A stretch of DNA of 64,000 nucleotides from Phragmites australis (Eukaryota > Streptophyta > Magnoliopsida > Poales > Poaceae), in NCBI RefSeq assembly GCF_958298935.1, contig NC_084940.1, positions 24,113,146-24,177,145 of the forward strand. Direction: 5' to 3'. Positions 45,218 through 56,104 of this stretch are shown piece by piece. The stretch's first letter is position 1. The number at the start of each line of letters is the position of its first letter. Below the pieces are notes generated by a model. That model was not told where the DNA came from. It saw only the letters and a program-made list of their open reading frames with translations, and did not search any database. The position numbers and the translations under genes were made by a program.

Positions 45218-45600
45218 TCATCTTCCGGTAGTGCTACAGGGAGGCGTAGCAGGCTAGCAAGTTTGTTGGGCATAGATTCGATGTACAGCGACTAGCTATA
45301 TGCAAAGACTCTTTGTACGTTATGTATGTACAACTTGCATTGTGTTAGCTTGTTGTTTTGTTTCTTTCTCTCCCTTCTTTTTTTATGATTGATCGCGTCG
45401 ACGCTTCACCTGTGCCCCTTATCCCAGCCCCTTCGCATCCTGCGGCTGCTTAGTGGCCACAGGGTGTGAGATTCGAGGGGCATTACATTGCAGTAGGTGG
45501 GAGTGGGGAGCTCAGAGTTTTAGGTTTTCAAGATATCGGAAGGGTCAGGTGATTTTGGCATGGAGACTTTTATTCGTGCTAATGCTGGGGGGTTATCCCT
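45218..45600. other. A internal sequence right of C
   Basis: No gene. On plus it continues the 3' flank of the antisense ORF: T-rich around 45345-45390, consistent with a transcript end region. Confidence 0.4.
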
Positions 45601-45890
45601 CCGCCATGTTAGGTCAGTCAGGCCTTAGATATGACGGAGGGTGTTATACTTGTCTGGTATGAAGACACTACCTTCAAGATGCCGGAGCGGTCTTTGCCTA
45701 TTCGCCATTTTAGGTTTGCTAGGCCCAAAGGATGACAGACGGAATGCCTGTCCAGCACAGAGACTTAGGTCTTCAAGATGCTGGAGCAGTCTTTGCCTAT
45801 CCGCCGTGTAGGTTACCTAGATCTTAAAGATGGCAGACGGAATGCCTGTCCAGCACGGAGGCTTATGCCTTCAAGATGCTGGAGCAGTCT
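45600..45890. repeat. 99-bp tandem repeat in A
   Basis: CTTCAAGATGC starts at 45672, 45771 and 45869. Units share 'ggagcagtctttgcctatccgcc' and 'cagacggaatgcctgtccagcac'. It occupies the place where reverse transcriptase should begin. Confidence 0.85.
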
Positions 45891-46600
45891 TCAAGATGCC
45901 TTCAAGGTGTTGAGATTACCCTGCAAGACGGCCAGAAGTTGGGCTTCTTGCCCGGAGGTGAGGTCTGCCCTTATTCGGAAGGTCTGGTCAGGTTGGTCTT
46001 GGTGTATGGGGACCAGCTTTATGTCCCCCTCCGGTTGTAGAATCAGAGGGCAGCGATGCCCGGGATGCACCAACAGAGGGTCCTCCGAGTCCTCCTGTGT
46101 CATAGCGTGGATGTGGCAACTAGGGAGCAGAGCAGGGTGCCCATAGTCGATGCGCCTAGCTAGGTCTTGGTCGCCATGGACTGTTATTAGCCCCTGGGGT
46201 CTGGGCATCTTCAGGCAGAGGTAATTGTGATAGGGTACAGCTTCGAAATCTATTTAGAGTTCCCCGTCCCAGGATGGCATTGTAGGCGTATGGTACATCC
46301 ACGATGTCGAAGGTGATGACCTCAGATCGTGATGCGGAGCCCTCGTCGAAGATGATCGGGAGTTCAATCTGGCCTAGGGTGTTGAGGGGGGCCCATTGAA
46401 TCCCTGGAGGAGTTTGTTGCTTGGTGAGAGTCAGCTTTGTGGAATTCGGAGCTAGTCGAAGGCATGCATGAATAGGAGGTCCGTCGAGCTGCCTTCGTTG
46501 ACCAGTATTCTTTGGACCTTGACTTCGACGATGTTAGCTGAGATGACCAGGGCATCAGAGTGGGGAAATTTTATCCCCTCAGAGTTGTCAACGGTGAACA
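45891..46600 (-). pseudogene. A protease region and linker
   Basis: On minus, RILVNEGSSTDLLF (about 46515-46470) is a Tat-type aspartic protease site, but the catalytic Asp is Asn (codon AAC, 46500-46498). It continues through 'GPP', 'AYNAILG', 'YLCLKMPRPQGLITVHG' and the linker RIRADLTSGQEAQLLAVL, which normally leads to reverse transcriptase; here it ends in the tandem repeat at about 45890. The inactive site plus missing pol mark A as non-autonomous. Confidence 0.8.
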
Positions 46601-47219
46601 TCACGTGGGCGTTGGCCCAGTCGGGGGCCTGTCGATGGATGCTAGTCGCTCCGATGTGGTGTACCCCATGTGCGTAGTCTCGCCACTGTTATTTCGAAGT
46701 GCAACCGGAGCTCCCTCCGCCGGTAATGGCAAGGACAATCTATGTGCCCCACACCCCTTCATCATTGTACTGCTCTAGGGATGACTGGGGTGGCGAAGGT
46801 AGGGCCAGCTGCGGAGGATTCTGCTGGGCCAGATGGTCAACCCGTCGGTTGGCTGATAGCTTGTGATCTTCGGACCGCCCCTTGGGGGCCCCATCAGTTG
46901 AGGCGAAGGCTGCCTGCCTCCCAAGATACTCCTCTCGGAAGGTGGTGAGGGTTCGGCAGTTGTCGGTATTATGTCCTCGTCCTGCGCCGTGTAGAGTGCA
47001 CCAAGATTCTTCCTCAGAATGCTGGTTTGGAGCATGGCTTCGCTCCGGGAGGCCTCCGGAGAGTCCCCAGCCACGTCCCCTGGGGTGGCTTTGGTTCAGA
47101 GCCCCGCGGTCTGGGCTAATATAGCTGATGTTTTGGTATTATCGCTGCCGCCCCTTTTGGGACCCAGTGGTAAGGGCCTCCTCGAAGCTCCTCTTTGCTG
47201 GGGGAGTGGGGGCGTGTGA
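46601..47219 (-). pseudogene. A gag-protease linker
   Basis: On minus only short, shifted frames remain, such as the 99-codon frame 47074-46775. Position suggests the C-terminal part of gag. No zinc knuckle was recognised. Confidence 0.45.
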
Positions 47220-48204
47220 CGATCCGGCCTACGAGTGCGGCCTCTCGGAATTAGCACAGGAATCCTCGCTAGCTTGTGAGCACCTCCGGCGGAGTTTGTC
47301 CTCCTCCGCCTACGCATATTCCTCGAATTTTCTCATGAGGACTTCTACTGTGCGTATTGGACGTCGGTTGAGCCAATCGGCCAGGTCCTGGGTCGCGGCG
47401 TCGATGACCGAAGAGTCTGACATGCCCCTAATCTGGGTCTTGGTCTGGGAGAACCTTCAGAAGTAGTCCCGAAGGGTTTCGTTGGGCTCCTGCCTGATAG
47501 TGAACAGACTATCGGAGGTTACTGGTTCGATGAAGGTGCCCTGGAAGTTGCTGCGGAAGAGGTCTTGGAGTTGGGACCATGTGTGAAAGGTGCCAGGGTA
47601 CAGCGCCCAAAACTAGCGTATGGCCACCCCAAAACTTCAGGGTCCGAAAACCCTACGGGAAGGGAGTGGCCTGTAGGTCAGCCGGCAAGGGAGAGTCATG
47701 GTCTTGCAGGGGGTCCTAATGACATCGAATCCAAGGCTCCGGGGACCAAATGGGCCGGGTCCTTGCGCCGAGGGGTTCGTCTGTTCATGGAGCTTGGGTC
47801 GGAATCGTGCTGGCTGTCCCGGGAGCGATGGCGAAGGTGTGGGAAGCTTGCTATTTGGCCCGGAGGGCTATCCGTAGTTCCTCCATCCGGGCCAGTAGTG
47901 ATGCCAAGCGTGATTGCCACTCGGGAGGAATGGTGTTTTCGGCGGTAGCGCTGGTCGCAGCCCCTAGGGCGCAACGGGGGCCTCGCCTTGCTACTGTTGG
48001 GTCTCTAGGGTAGAGAACCCTTCAATGCCACTTGCAACTGTGGTTATGGTTGGGTCAGTGGTGGTCGTAAGGTTCCCGTTCCCCCCGACTGGGGGGGCCG
48101 TCATCGGCGTCGCGTGCGTATAGCCAGCTGGACTACCGCGCAGGCGTGGCTAGGGGGTCGGGCACCATCGACACAGCCTTGGTGGTCTTCTTCTTGGGTG
48201 GCAT
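47220..48204 (-). pseudogene. A gag
   Basis: Starts MPPKKKTTKAVSMVPD at 48204, 28 bp after the primer site. The Gag core lies at about 47582-47323: 'FRSNFQGTFIEPV', 'SLFTIRQEPNETLRDYF', 'RFSQTKTQI', 'DLADWLNRRP', a signature of grass Tat elements. Stops at about 48125, 47458 and 47320. It would form the capsid; here it is inactive. Confidence 0.8.
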
Positions 48205-48231
48205 CCTACCTCTCTTAGCACTTCTGTGTTT

Positions 48232-48250
48232 GAGTCCCCACGGACGGCGC
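48232..48250 (-). other. A primer binding site
   Basis: On minus, GCGCCGTCCGTGGGGACTC right after the LTR end; resembles the 'ggcgccgtctgtgggga' site common in grass Tat-type elements. It proves that the right-hand LTR is the 5' LTR. Confidence 0.65.
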
Positions 48251-48252
48251 GC

Positions 48253-49077
48253 TTTTCGAGCAAGAGTTTGCCTTGCCCCACCAAGTATGACGAGAGTTTC
48301 TTCTAAGGAGGAGACTCAAGCTTCGAGATGAAGTTTAAGAGCAAGGAACACCAGAATGTATTGATGGTAGAAAAAATGGATCGATCTGGGAAGAGTATCA
48401 CAGCGTGACTTGGTGTGTTTTCACCTCTGTGTCTGTTTCGCTGTCTAGCCCGAGTCTTAGCCCAGGCGACCATGGCTCCTATTTATAGGGTCATGCGTAG
48501 CTTGGTGTACAAGTTATCATAATATACAAATATCTGGGATCTGACTGATTTACTTAGCCTTATCCTGGATAACTGCTTTCTACCCTATCTGGGAGATAAA
48601 TATCCATCGTAGTAATTATTGTAGTGCCTGCCCCCTGAAGGGGGCGAGCCGGTCGCCAACTTTGGCCCGGCGTGACACTGTCAGGGGTGTCAGGATAGCC
48701 TCCATTATGCCGGGGTGTCAGAGCGACGTCAACTAGCCTAGGCATTTAATGCTGGTCACCTCCTTGCTGGCAAAGTACAACCAGTGCTCCCCTTCTGGCA
48801 GATCTTTCCTGAGGCCTGATGACTTACCCAGTAGCCTTCGGGAAGCTGGCCCGAGCAGCGGGAAGCCGAGGCTTCGGGATACCAAGCCTTTGGGAGGCTG
48901 AGCCTTCGGGAGGCAGGACTCCGGAAGGCCGAAGCTTCGGGAGACCGAGCCTTTGGGAGGCTGAGCCTTCGGGAGGCAAGACCCCGGAAGGCCGGAGCTT
49001 TGGGAGGCCGAGGCTTCGGGAGGCCGAGCTTGTTAAGCCAAGGTGCCGTCAGGGGTCCTTAACAACAACCTCCAACA
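48253..49077 (-). repeat. A 5' LTR
   Basis: 825 bp. On minus TGTTGGAGGT...CTCGAAAA; the inner terminus is mutated (TTTTCGAG for TGTTGGAG on plus). Contains 'ccttcgggaggc' tandem units at 48840-49030 and TATAAATA on minus near 48480-48489. Confidence 0.85.
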
Positions 49078-49082
49078 CCCAT

Positions 49083-49479
49083 ATGTGTAAGTCTTGCGAG
49101 TACGTTCATACTCACTATGCTTTGTTGATTGTTTTGCAGGTGAATTTTAGGTGTTGGCTATTTGTGCCCCCACCGAGAGCGGTGTGGTGATGAGTAGTCA
49201 TTATACTACTCTTAACCCTGGTCGATTGCCTTGTGGGCTAATGGCACCACCGGTCTCTGTTTTCGTTAGATGTTTTCCACTGCGAGTTTTGTATAAACAA
49301 GCTAGATAATATCATGTATGTTGTAGTAGTTATCAACTTGTAATCTTGTTTAATTGTCATGTTATGATATACATGTTGGTAGAGATATGTGTGGATAATA
49401 TCTCTCCTATGAATTATTGAAACACACATATCAGGACTGCCGGGATAGGATTCGTATTAATCATTATTGTCTACGATTG
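49083..49479 (+). repeat. D 3' LTR, segment 2
   Basis: Resumes after the second CCCAT with 'atgtgtaagtcttgcgagta', which lines up with 'actgtgtaagacttgctagta' in LTR F. Interrupted by E at GATTG. Confidence 0.85.
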
Positions 49480-50190
49480 TGTTGACGACCAAAATTGGCA
49501 TAGTGTGAAAAATTTCGGTTCTGGAAATGGTCGACCGGTGAACAGTACCTGATACCAGTGAACAGTACTCCTACCAGATGAACAGTGTCCGACTAGAGGA
49601 ACAGTAACTGCGACCGGATGAACAATACCCGACCAGTGAACAGTAACCACGCCCAGGTGATACGGGCTAATTTTCGGATCGAAAAGGTAGTCGAATCGAA
49701 GAAGGCCGAATTGCAATAAAGGATACTCAGGTAGATATATGAGAATTTACGTGATTGAATATGACAGATATGTTAGTTATAGAAAGTTTGGACTCATGTG
49801 TTATAGCTGAATCATATCTATAAGTCTTGTTCGGTTTGGATTAGGAGTCTTAATCTTGTACGGCTAAGACCTGTCGCCCTTTAAATATGAGAGGGCCATG
49901 GCCGATTGAATAATCAACTAATCGATCAAATCAATCTACTTTACCTTTCATCTTTTTGCCTAGTTCCTGTAGTCTCATTCTCTTTTCCAATCTATATTGC
50001 TACCTGTTCTTGATCCTAACGACCAAGGACAAGCCGCCGGCCATCTGCGATCCGACGGGGTCCCTCCCGAGCGTGGGTGACGAATAAGGTCCGACAACGC
50101 AATGCCACGACCGGGGTATCCTGGCTGCTGCTCGCCGGATATTGCACACAAGGTGCTCAGTGTTTGGCGTGACATCTTTTCACGTCAACA
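49480..50190 (+). repeat. E 5' LTR
   Basis: 711 bp, TGTTGACGACC...ACGTCAACA. Contains six 'ccggtgaacagtac'-like repeats at 49530-49655 and TTTAAATAT at 49879-49887 as TATA candidate. Confidence 0.93.
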
Positions 50191-50195
50191 CACTT

Positions 50196-50214
50196 TTTGG
50201 CAACTCCACTGGGG
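50196..50214 (+). other. E primer binding site
   Basis: TTTGGCAACTCCACTGGGG, five bases after the LTR. Nearly the same as the G site (5008-5027). The tRNA is unidentified. Confidence 0.65.
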
Positions 50215-50259
50215 AAGAAACTTTCAGCTACCTTTTAGCTGAATTTTAAAACCTTAGCC

Positions 50260-53200
50260 ATGACGAACGGATCCAAAGTCGACCTCAACAATGTCATTAT
50301 GCTCACCATCGAGGAGCTAGATGAGGAGTCACAACAAGAATATGAAAGGCGCAAGATGGAGTTCGGCAAGGCGTTCGCTTCGCGCTACCAAAAGATGAGG
50401 CAATGCCTCGTTCGGAAGGGAGGAGATTTCATGCCTATCTATACCAAGCTTGAGGTAACTCCCACTATAAGTAACGCACCTCCTTCTGAAGAGAAAGTTG
50501 CTTTGATGATTGATCAGCAAGTAGGTGTTGTTATGAGTAACAAGTTTGATGCATTAGTTAAGGGTTTTAATCAATCACTCAGTAGCCGTTTAGAGTCTAT
50601 GGTTCTTGAGATGCAAAATATTAAGGATACACTTAAACAGCCTCTATCACGTGATGCTAGTGCTTCAACTTCTAATAATGATGGTAGAATTCAGCAAGGT
50701 CTTTTTGATTCATCAGTAAAATTTATGCACCTATGCCTACACAACAAAGTATGCCGATGGAAAAAATTTATAGCCGAACTAAAATTGTAGGTTCGGCCAA
50801 TGCTGTGACACCACCGCCTACTTCACTAGATGCCACTAAACCGGAGGTCACACCATTTGTTTTTCAATTGTCAAATACTACATCTAGTATAATTAACTCG
50901 GTTCCACATATAGCTAATAGTAACAACCGAGTCAATGAAATTTCAGCAAACATGCCGGTAGCTCCATATAATACCGTTGCATATAGTACACCACCTATAC
51001 CTCCACAATGCTCTGGTATCCCTTATGGTCCATTGCCGGAAGATTGTTTCAAAGTGCCTCCACAAAGTACTCCATATACGCAGCCCGTTGTGCCGCATTC
51101 TCATGATACACCACCACATTCGTTTGGGCAGCAGCAACAAACTAATGTGATTCCTACTCAGCCCCCGACCGAGCAACCTATGGGGCATGAAAATATTAGC
51201 GAGCAAATGGCTAGTACTTTGAAGGAACACTTTGGGGTAGAACCTAAGGGTAGAGCACTTGTCTATCAAAAACCACACCCTGATTTCTATGATAATATTC
51301 AATATCCTAGAGGGTATAGAGTACCTGAGTTTATTAAGTTTACTGGGGATGATGATAGAACTACTCTAGAACATATTGCTCAATTAATCTAGCAGTGTGG
51401 TGAAGCTAGTACTAGTGATATGTTAAAATTGAGATTGTTTCCTTTATCATTGTTTAGCCTTGCATTTACCTGGTTTATTTCTTTGGCGCCTAATTCTATT
51501 TATACGTGGCCCCAATTAGAGCAAAAATTTCATGAGTATTTTTATACTGGGGACATTGAGCTTAGATTGTCACATTTAACATCGGTTAAACAAAAGCACA
51601 ATGAGTTCGTCGCTGAATACATTCGAAGGTTTAGAGATACAAGAAACCGATGTTTTAATTTGACAATTTCTGATAGAGATTTGGCTAACTTAGCTTATTC
51701 TAGTTTACTTTCTCATTTAAAGGAAAAGCTAGAGAATCAAGATTTCTTAGATGTTAGCCAAGTATTACAAAAAGCTCTGGCTCAAGAAAGCAGGCCTAAA
51801 GAGTCTAGAAATTTTCATAGATCAAATAATAGAGTAAGAGAGGATCATCCTAATGTGTGCACGCTTGACTATGAATCTAAAAATTTGGACAATGGTGATG
51901 TTGATGTATGTGTGGACGAATGGGCTTGGTCTTCTAAGTCTAAACCATTCATTTGCTCTGCTCTTAAGCTGATGCCTCCTAAGAATCGGCAAGAAGAAAT
52001 TAAGTTTTCTTTTGATGTAGCAAAGTGTGATAGAATATTTGATTACTTGCTACATGAAAAACAGATTAAGCTGCCTCATGGTCATGTGATTCCACCATTA
52101 GATGAATTAAAGAGGCGAGCTTATTGTAAGTGGTATAATTTTTATTCTCATGCTACTAATGATTGCAATGTTTTCCATCGACAGATTTAATCGGCTATTA
52201 ATGAAGGACGATTGAAGTTTGCGGAGATGCAAGTAAACCTTCAACCGTTCCCGGTTAATATGGTTGATCTACAAGACAAGTGCATATTAATTCAGCCAAC
52301 TCAAGCCGAATCAGCTAAAGGGAAAAATGTAATCGTTGGTGAAGAAAGACCAAAGCCTTAGGGGGAGAACAAAAACCTGTTGAAAGAGGCGTTACTTGAA
52401 AAAATTCCCAAAGGCAAAGGATTGGTCAAGACTGCGGAGAACACTCCAGCCACCAGGGGGCATGTCAATGCTAAGCCAAAGATGATCAAGCCAAAGAATC
52501 CAGAGGTTGGCAAGTGCAAAATCAATGAGACGAAGAAACATGACAAGGTTGAGAAATTCAAGCCCACTTTCAAGCAACTCTTGTCTAAATATGAGAAAGA
52601 TAAGGTCGTCCAAGCAAATACACATAGGCCAAGTGGAGCGAAGCGATCAAGATCACCATCAAGGCAAGGAGTGTGTAAGCATCATAAATCAAGGCAAGAT
52701 AATGCTACTAACATCTACCCGCCATTCGGTATGGCGCCATGGTTATGGATGCCTCCTCCAATGCATTTTCCTCCTTGCCCAACTTGGGGCTATACCGGTA
52801 TGTGGATGCCACCCCCTCCTATGCAATTTAATCCTTTTTATTCGATGTGGACAGTACCACAGAGGCTGGTATTTGATAGAATATCACGTCCAGTCCGTGA
52901 CTGATTAAAGCGTACAAATCAGTCTAGTGATGTTCAATATACTAGAGATGTGAAGAAAGTATACCGAGCCGAGGAGGGTAGTATTTCTACTCAAATTTCA
53001 GATCCTAATGTTGATAAAGCATGTGCTACTACTGCTGATATTATTAAGATTGGTTCAACGAAAGTAATGGCCGAAGAACTTGGCAAAGGACCGATTGTTT
53101 TTTTGTGATAAATCGGTCAAGTCTAAACATGTATCTACTGCTGTCCAAGTTGTTCCAATAGCTAATAATCATGAAGCAAGTAGAAGAAAACTGCTTTCTA

Positions 53201-53577
53201 AGTATCTACAGCCGAGGTGGTGTCCCTCAGGCTTATCTCACACAAAGAAACGAAGATTGCAGCAGCTACACAAGCAAGAATTGATGGAGCAACAAGCTAA
53301 AAAGTTATGGGATGCTACTTTCAATGAGATTAAGCCAATGCAACATGTGAAGCAAACATGGAGACCAAAGCTAGATGTTATAATAGCTCCTACAATAGCC
53401 CCTTGACCAACAACAATGCCGACGCCTTTGCAACATGACAAGGAAGATGAAGAATTACTTGATTATGGAGAGTCGCCGGTGCATGCTAATGATGCTTCAC
53501 CAACCGAAGGTATGGACATTAATATGATTTTTATGTTACCTTTGGAGTTTCGGTTAAATGGTGTAGTGAATCAATAA
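50260..53577 (+). pseudogene. E gag-like protein
   Basis: About 1,100 codons starting MTNGSKVDLNN, broken by a frameshift near 50735 and stops at about 51390, 52188, 52359 and 52905. The middle part (51420-51790) is a clear retrotransposon Gag domain: 'LFSLAFTWFISLAPNSIYTWPQL', 'FVAEYIRRFRDTRNRCF', 'LANLAYSSLLSHLKEKLE'. A Lys-rich and Pro/Met-rich stretch (52400-52900) follows, then 'PRWCPSGLSHTKKRRLQQL' (53215-53270) and 'DINMIFMLPLEF' (about 53518-53550), the segment that in autonomous relatives leads into protease. The coding region then stops, so pol is absent and not merely decayed. Confidence 0.8.
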
Positions 53578-53699
53578 GCAAAGACATAAGGCCGATGTAT
53601 TAGTTACCATCGTCCTAAGGTATTCATGACCGATGTCTTGATCATCGCCTAAAAAACGTAGAACTAGAGAAGATATTTTTTTTGGCATGCAAGCTTTAC

Positions 53700-53723
53700 C
53701 AAAAAATAGGGGGGGGGGGCATG
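53700..53723 (+). other. Polypurine tract of E
   Basis: An A-rich run then TAGGGGGGGGGGGCATG up to the LTR terminus. Confidence 0.8.
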
Positions 53724-54404
53724 TGTTGACGACCGAAATTGGCATATTGTGAAAAATTTTGGTTCTAGAAATTTTCTGGTCCACCGGTGAACAGAACCTA
53801 CGACCGGTGAACAGTACTCCGACCAGATGAGCAGTACTCTGACTAGTGAACAGTAACCGCGACCATGACCAGGCGATACGGGCAGATGTTCGGATCAAAA
53901 AGGTAGTCGAATCAAAGAAGGCCGAATTGCAATAAAGGTACTCGGGTAGATATATGATAATTTACGTGGTTGAATAGGAAAGATATGTTAGTTATAGAAA
54001 GTTTGTTCTCATGTGTTATAGCCGAATCATATCTGTAAGTCTTGTTCGGTTTGGATTAGGAGTCTTAATCTTGTACGGCTAAGACTTGTCACCCTTTAAA
54101 TATGAGAGAGTCATGGCCGATTGAATAATCAACCAATCGATCAAATCAATCTACTTTACCTTTCGTCTTTTGCCTAGTTACTGTAGTCTCATTCTCTTTT
54201 CCAATCTATATTGCTACAAGTTCTTGATCCTAACGACCAAGAACAAGCCGCTGGCCATCTGTGCTCTGACGGGGTCCCTCTCGAGCGTGGGTGACGATGA
54301 AGGTCCAACGACGTAGTGCCACGATCGGAGTATCCTGGGTGCTGCTTGCCGGATATTACACACAAGGTGCTCAGTGTTTGGCATGACATCTTTTTGCCTC
54401 AACA
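53724..54404 (+). repeat. E 3' LTR
   Basis: 681 bp, 30 bp shorter than the 5' copy, mostly within the 'gaacagta' repeats, which have one or two fewer units. Confidence 0.93.
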
Positions 54405-54409
54405 GATTG

Positions 54410-54527
54410 TCATGGTAAGATGTGGGTTAGCACGTGGTGAATCGAGAGATAGACGTGTGCTAGCTCTCATCTTATTAAATGATCATTCTAATGATTAATC
54501 CAAAAACTATTTGGACGGGTCCTGACA
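54410..54527 (+). repeat. D 3' LTR, segment 3
   Basis: Ends '...gattaatccaaaaactatttggacgggtcctgaca', matching the ends of LTRs F and C. Fixes the right end of D at 54527. Confidence 0.85.
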
Positions 54528-54539
54528 TTTTGATAGTCT

Positions 54540-55115
54540 TCGCTTCCTGTACAAGTCCTCCCTTCGGACTCTGTGCAGGTAGTCGAGGATGCTGCCCCTC
54601 TGACTATGATGCGAAATGATTTTTTATATGTCATGGGCTTGCTAGCATTCGTTCCGCCATCACTGTCCCGATGCACGGTTCGACCAGTATTGGCCAGCGA
54701 AGGAATGGATTTACGACGCCTAAACGCCGATTCGAAAGCGTTTTGGAATTCTTTCTGCCCTTCAGACTTAGAGAGCCGTAGGGTTAATAAGACAACTCGT
54801 AGGTTACATCCCAGTTTTGCCCCTTAGTTAGTAATTCTAGAGCTGAAGCTTGAACCAGTTGATGAGGATATTGCCCCTGCCTTGGCCTTTACCTTTTGCT
54901 ACCTGTGAAAGACTCAACCTTCAGTAGGAGTATCATTAGTCGAATATGCTAGCTTTCAGCCTAATTCTTCCTCTGACACTTCTTCATATAGTTATGTCGA
55001 GTCTCCACTGGACCTGACGAAGTCATTTCCTACAAGGCACGGTATTCCTTTCCAACTTGGCCAAAGCCAAATGTATAAATACTTTGTAGATGCTAATATT
55101 GATGAATTTGCATAA
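54540..55115 (+). pseudogene. H antisense ORF, C-terminal part
   Basis: Plus-strand coding remnant opposite to H pol. One frame (54573-54827) reads MQVVEDAAPLTMMRN... ; a second (54838-55115) reads LKLEPVDEDIAPALAF, has a TGA, then 'SSSDTSSYSYVESPLDL' and ends at TAA 55115. The layout (KLEP/KVEP motif, then a Ser/acidic tail) resembles the end of the A antisense ORF (KVEPEDPL...SYPFSAD). I infer the same gene type. Confidence 0.5.
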
Positions 55116-55179
55116 TGAACTTTGGTTGTTCTTTGTTGCATTCTACTAAAGCCTTCGGTCTCCTCTATCTTAACTGTGT

Positions 55180-55615
55180 GGACCTTCCACAGCAACACAT
55201 GCGAAGAGTCGATCAAAAAACGCAGCCCCCCCCCCCCCCGCAACTTTTAAGATGTTGGAACCTTCGGCAACAACATGCGCGAACCATCGATCAAAAAAAT
55301 GTCATGCCCCCCCCCCCCAACAACTTTTAAGCCATAGGGACCTTCGGCAGCAACGTGCGTGAAGCGTCGATCCAAAAAATGTCGTCCCCCCCCCCCCCCA
55401 ACTTTTAAGTTGTAGGGACCTTCGGTAGCAACATCTGTGAATCATCGATCAAAAAACACCGTCCCCCCCCCCCCCCAATTTTTAATGCGTAGGATCTAAA
55501 AAATACCGTCCCCCCAACTTTTAAGCCATAAGGACCTTTGGCAGCAACATGTGTGAAGCGTCGATCAAAAAAACATTGTCCCCCAACTTTTAAGTCGTAG
55601 AGACCTTCGGCAATA
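55180..55615. repeat. About 78-bp tandem repeat with C runs
   Basis: Units start at GTCGATCAAA-like words near 55209, 55286, 55366, 55444 and 55560, with a shorter one near 55490. Each has CGATCAAAAAA, a run of 6-14 C, 'aacttttaag' and 'accttcggcagcaacatg'. On minus (H sense) each unit reads CTTAAAAGTT followed by a G run. Confidence 0.9.
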
Positions 55616-56104
55616 AACGCGTAGCTAAGAGTTGCTTTAATAGATTTATAGTGTATTTTGGTCATATCTAGCGGACTGTTGCCTTGGCATGAACCAGCTA
55701 GCAAATGGGTGCTCTAACATCACGCTTGCAATCAAAGTTGAATTTTTTTCTTTCATCGTGTACTACTCATAATGACTCGAGTAATGTCCTGACTTCGTTT
55801 AAATCTAAGCTCATAGCTCCTGCTTGGGTGTGGCTCCGTAGATATTTAGCATTCGTCTCGAGGCCAGGGGACACTTCAGCTTTTTCTTTTTAGCTCTAGA
55901 GATGTGTGGTATGTCAGACAACCAACTTGAAAGGTGCTTTCCATTCTGAAAACGAAAATGCATGAAAACCAATGTACACTTCGGCGTGCATACATGGGGA
56001 TGAGTTCCTCGATGCGTTGATATAATGCGCGCGTGTGGAGTAAAACTTCAACACATGCATATAGGAAATATTCTTTTCCATTCATTTTTTAATTCTCGGA
56101 TAGT
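55616..56104. other. H non-coding spacer
   Basis: AT-rich sequence without a gene or clear repeat. Confidence 0.5.

Larger units (their letters stand above)
9303..49077 (-). mobile_element. Element A: non-autonomous Tat-type element carrying three insertions
   Basis: Bounded by LTRs at 9303-21986 (interrupted) and 48253-49077, flanked by CCCAT. Orientation is minus: the primer site lies left of 48253, gag begins at 48204 and protease is at about 46600-45890, all on minus. The polypurine tract lies right of 21986. Without insertions it is about 8.4 kb. Reverse transcriptase, RNase H and integrase are missing: after the protease linker comes a 99-bp tandem repeat, then the region of an antisense (plus-strand) ORF. 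It would need enzymes from a relative to move. B, C and Z are inserted in it. Confidence 0.85.
49480..54404 (+). mobile_element. Element E: gag-only (TR-GAG-like) LTR element
   Basis: 4,925 bp, LTRs 49480-50190 and 53724-54404, TSD GATTG (49475-49479 and 54405-54409), primer site, long gag-like coding region, polypurine tract, no pol. Non-autonomous elements with LTRs and only a Gag domain have been described in plants as TR-GAGs. It probably depends on the enzymes of a related autonomous element. The G element (4529-5904) is a relative. Confidence 0.93.
5905..54527 (+). mobile_element. Element D: chromovirus, 3' end with interrupted LTR
   Basis: Plus-strand Ty3/gypsy chromovirus. Visible parts are the integrase C-terminus and chromodomain (5905-6175), a 3' non-coding stretch, a polypurine tract ending at 6731, and a 3' LTR split into 6732-9302, 49083-49479 and 54410-54527 by insertions of A (TSD CCCAT) and E (TSD GATTG). 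Rejoined, the LTR is about 3,086 bp. The 5' part lies left of the window. The downstream TSD should be TTTTG (54528-54532). Confidence 0.85.

Noticed and set aside
55215..55480. Sequencing artefact for the long C runs
   Set aside because: Runs recur at the same place in each tandem unit with differing lengths; exact lengths may still be unreliable.
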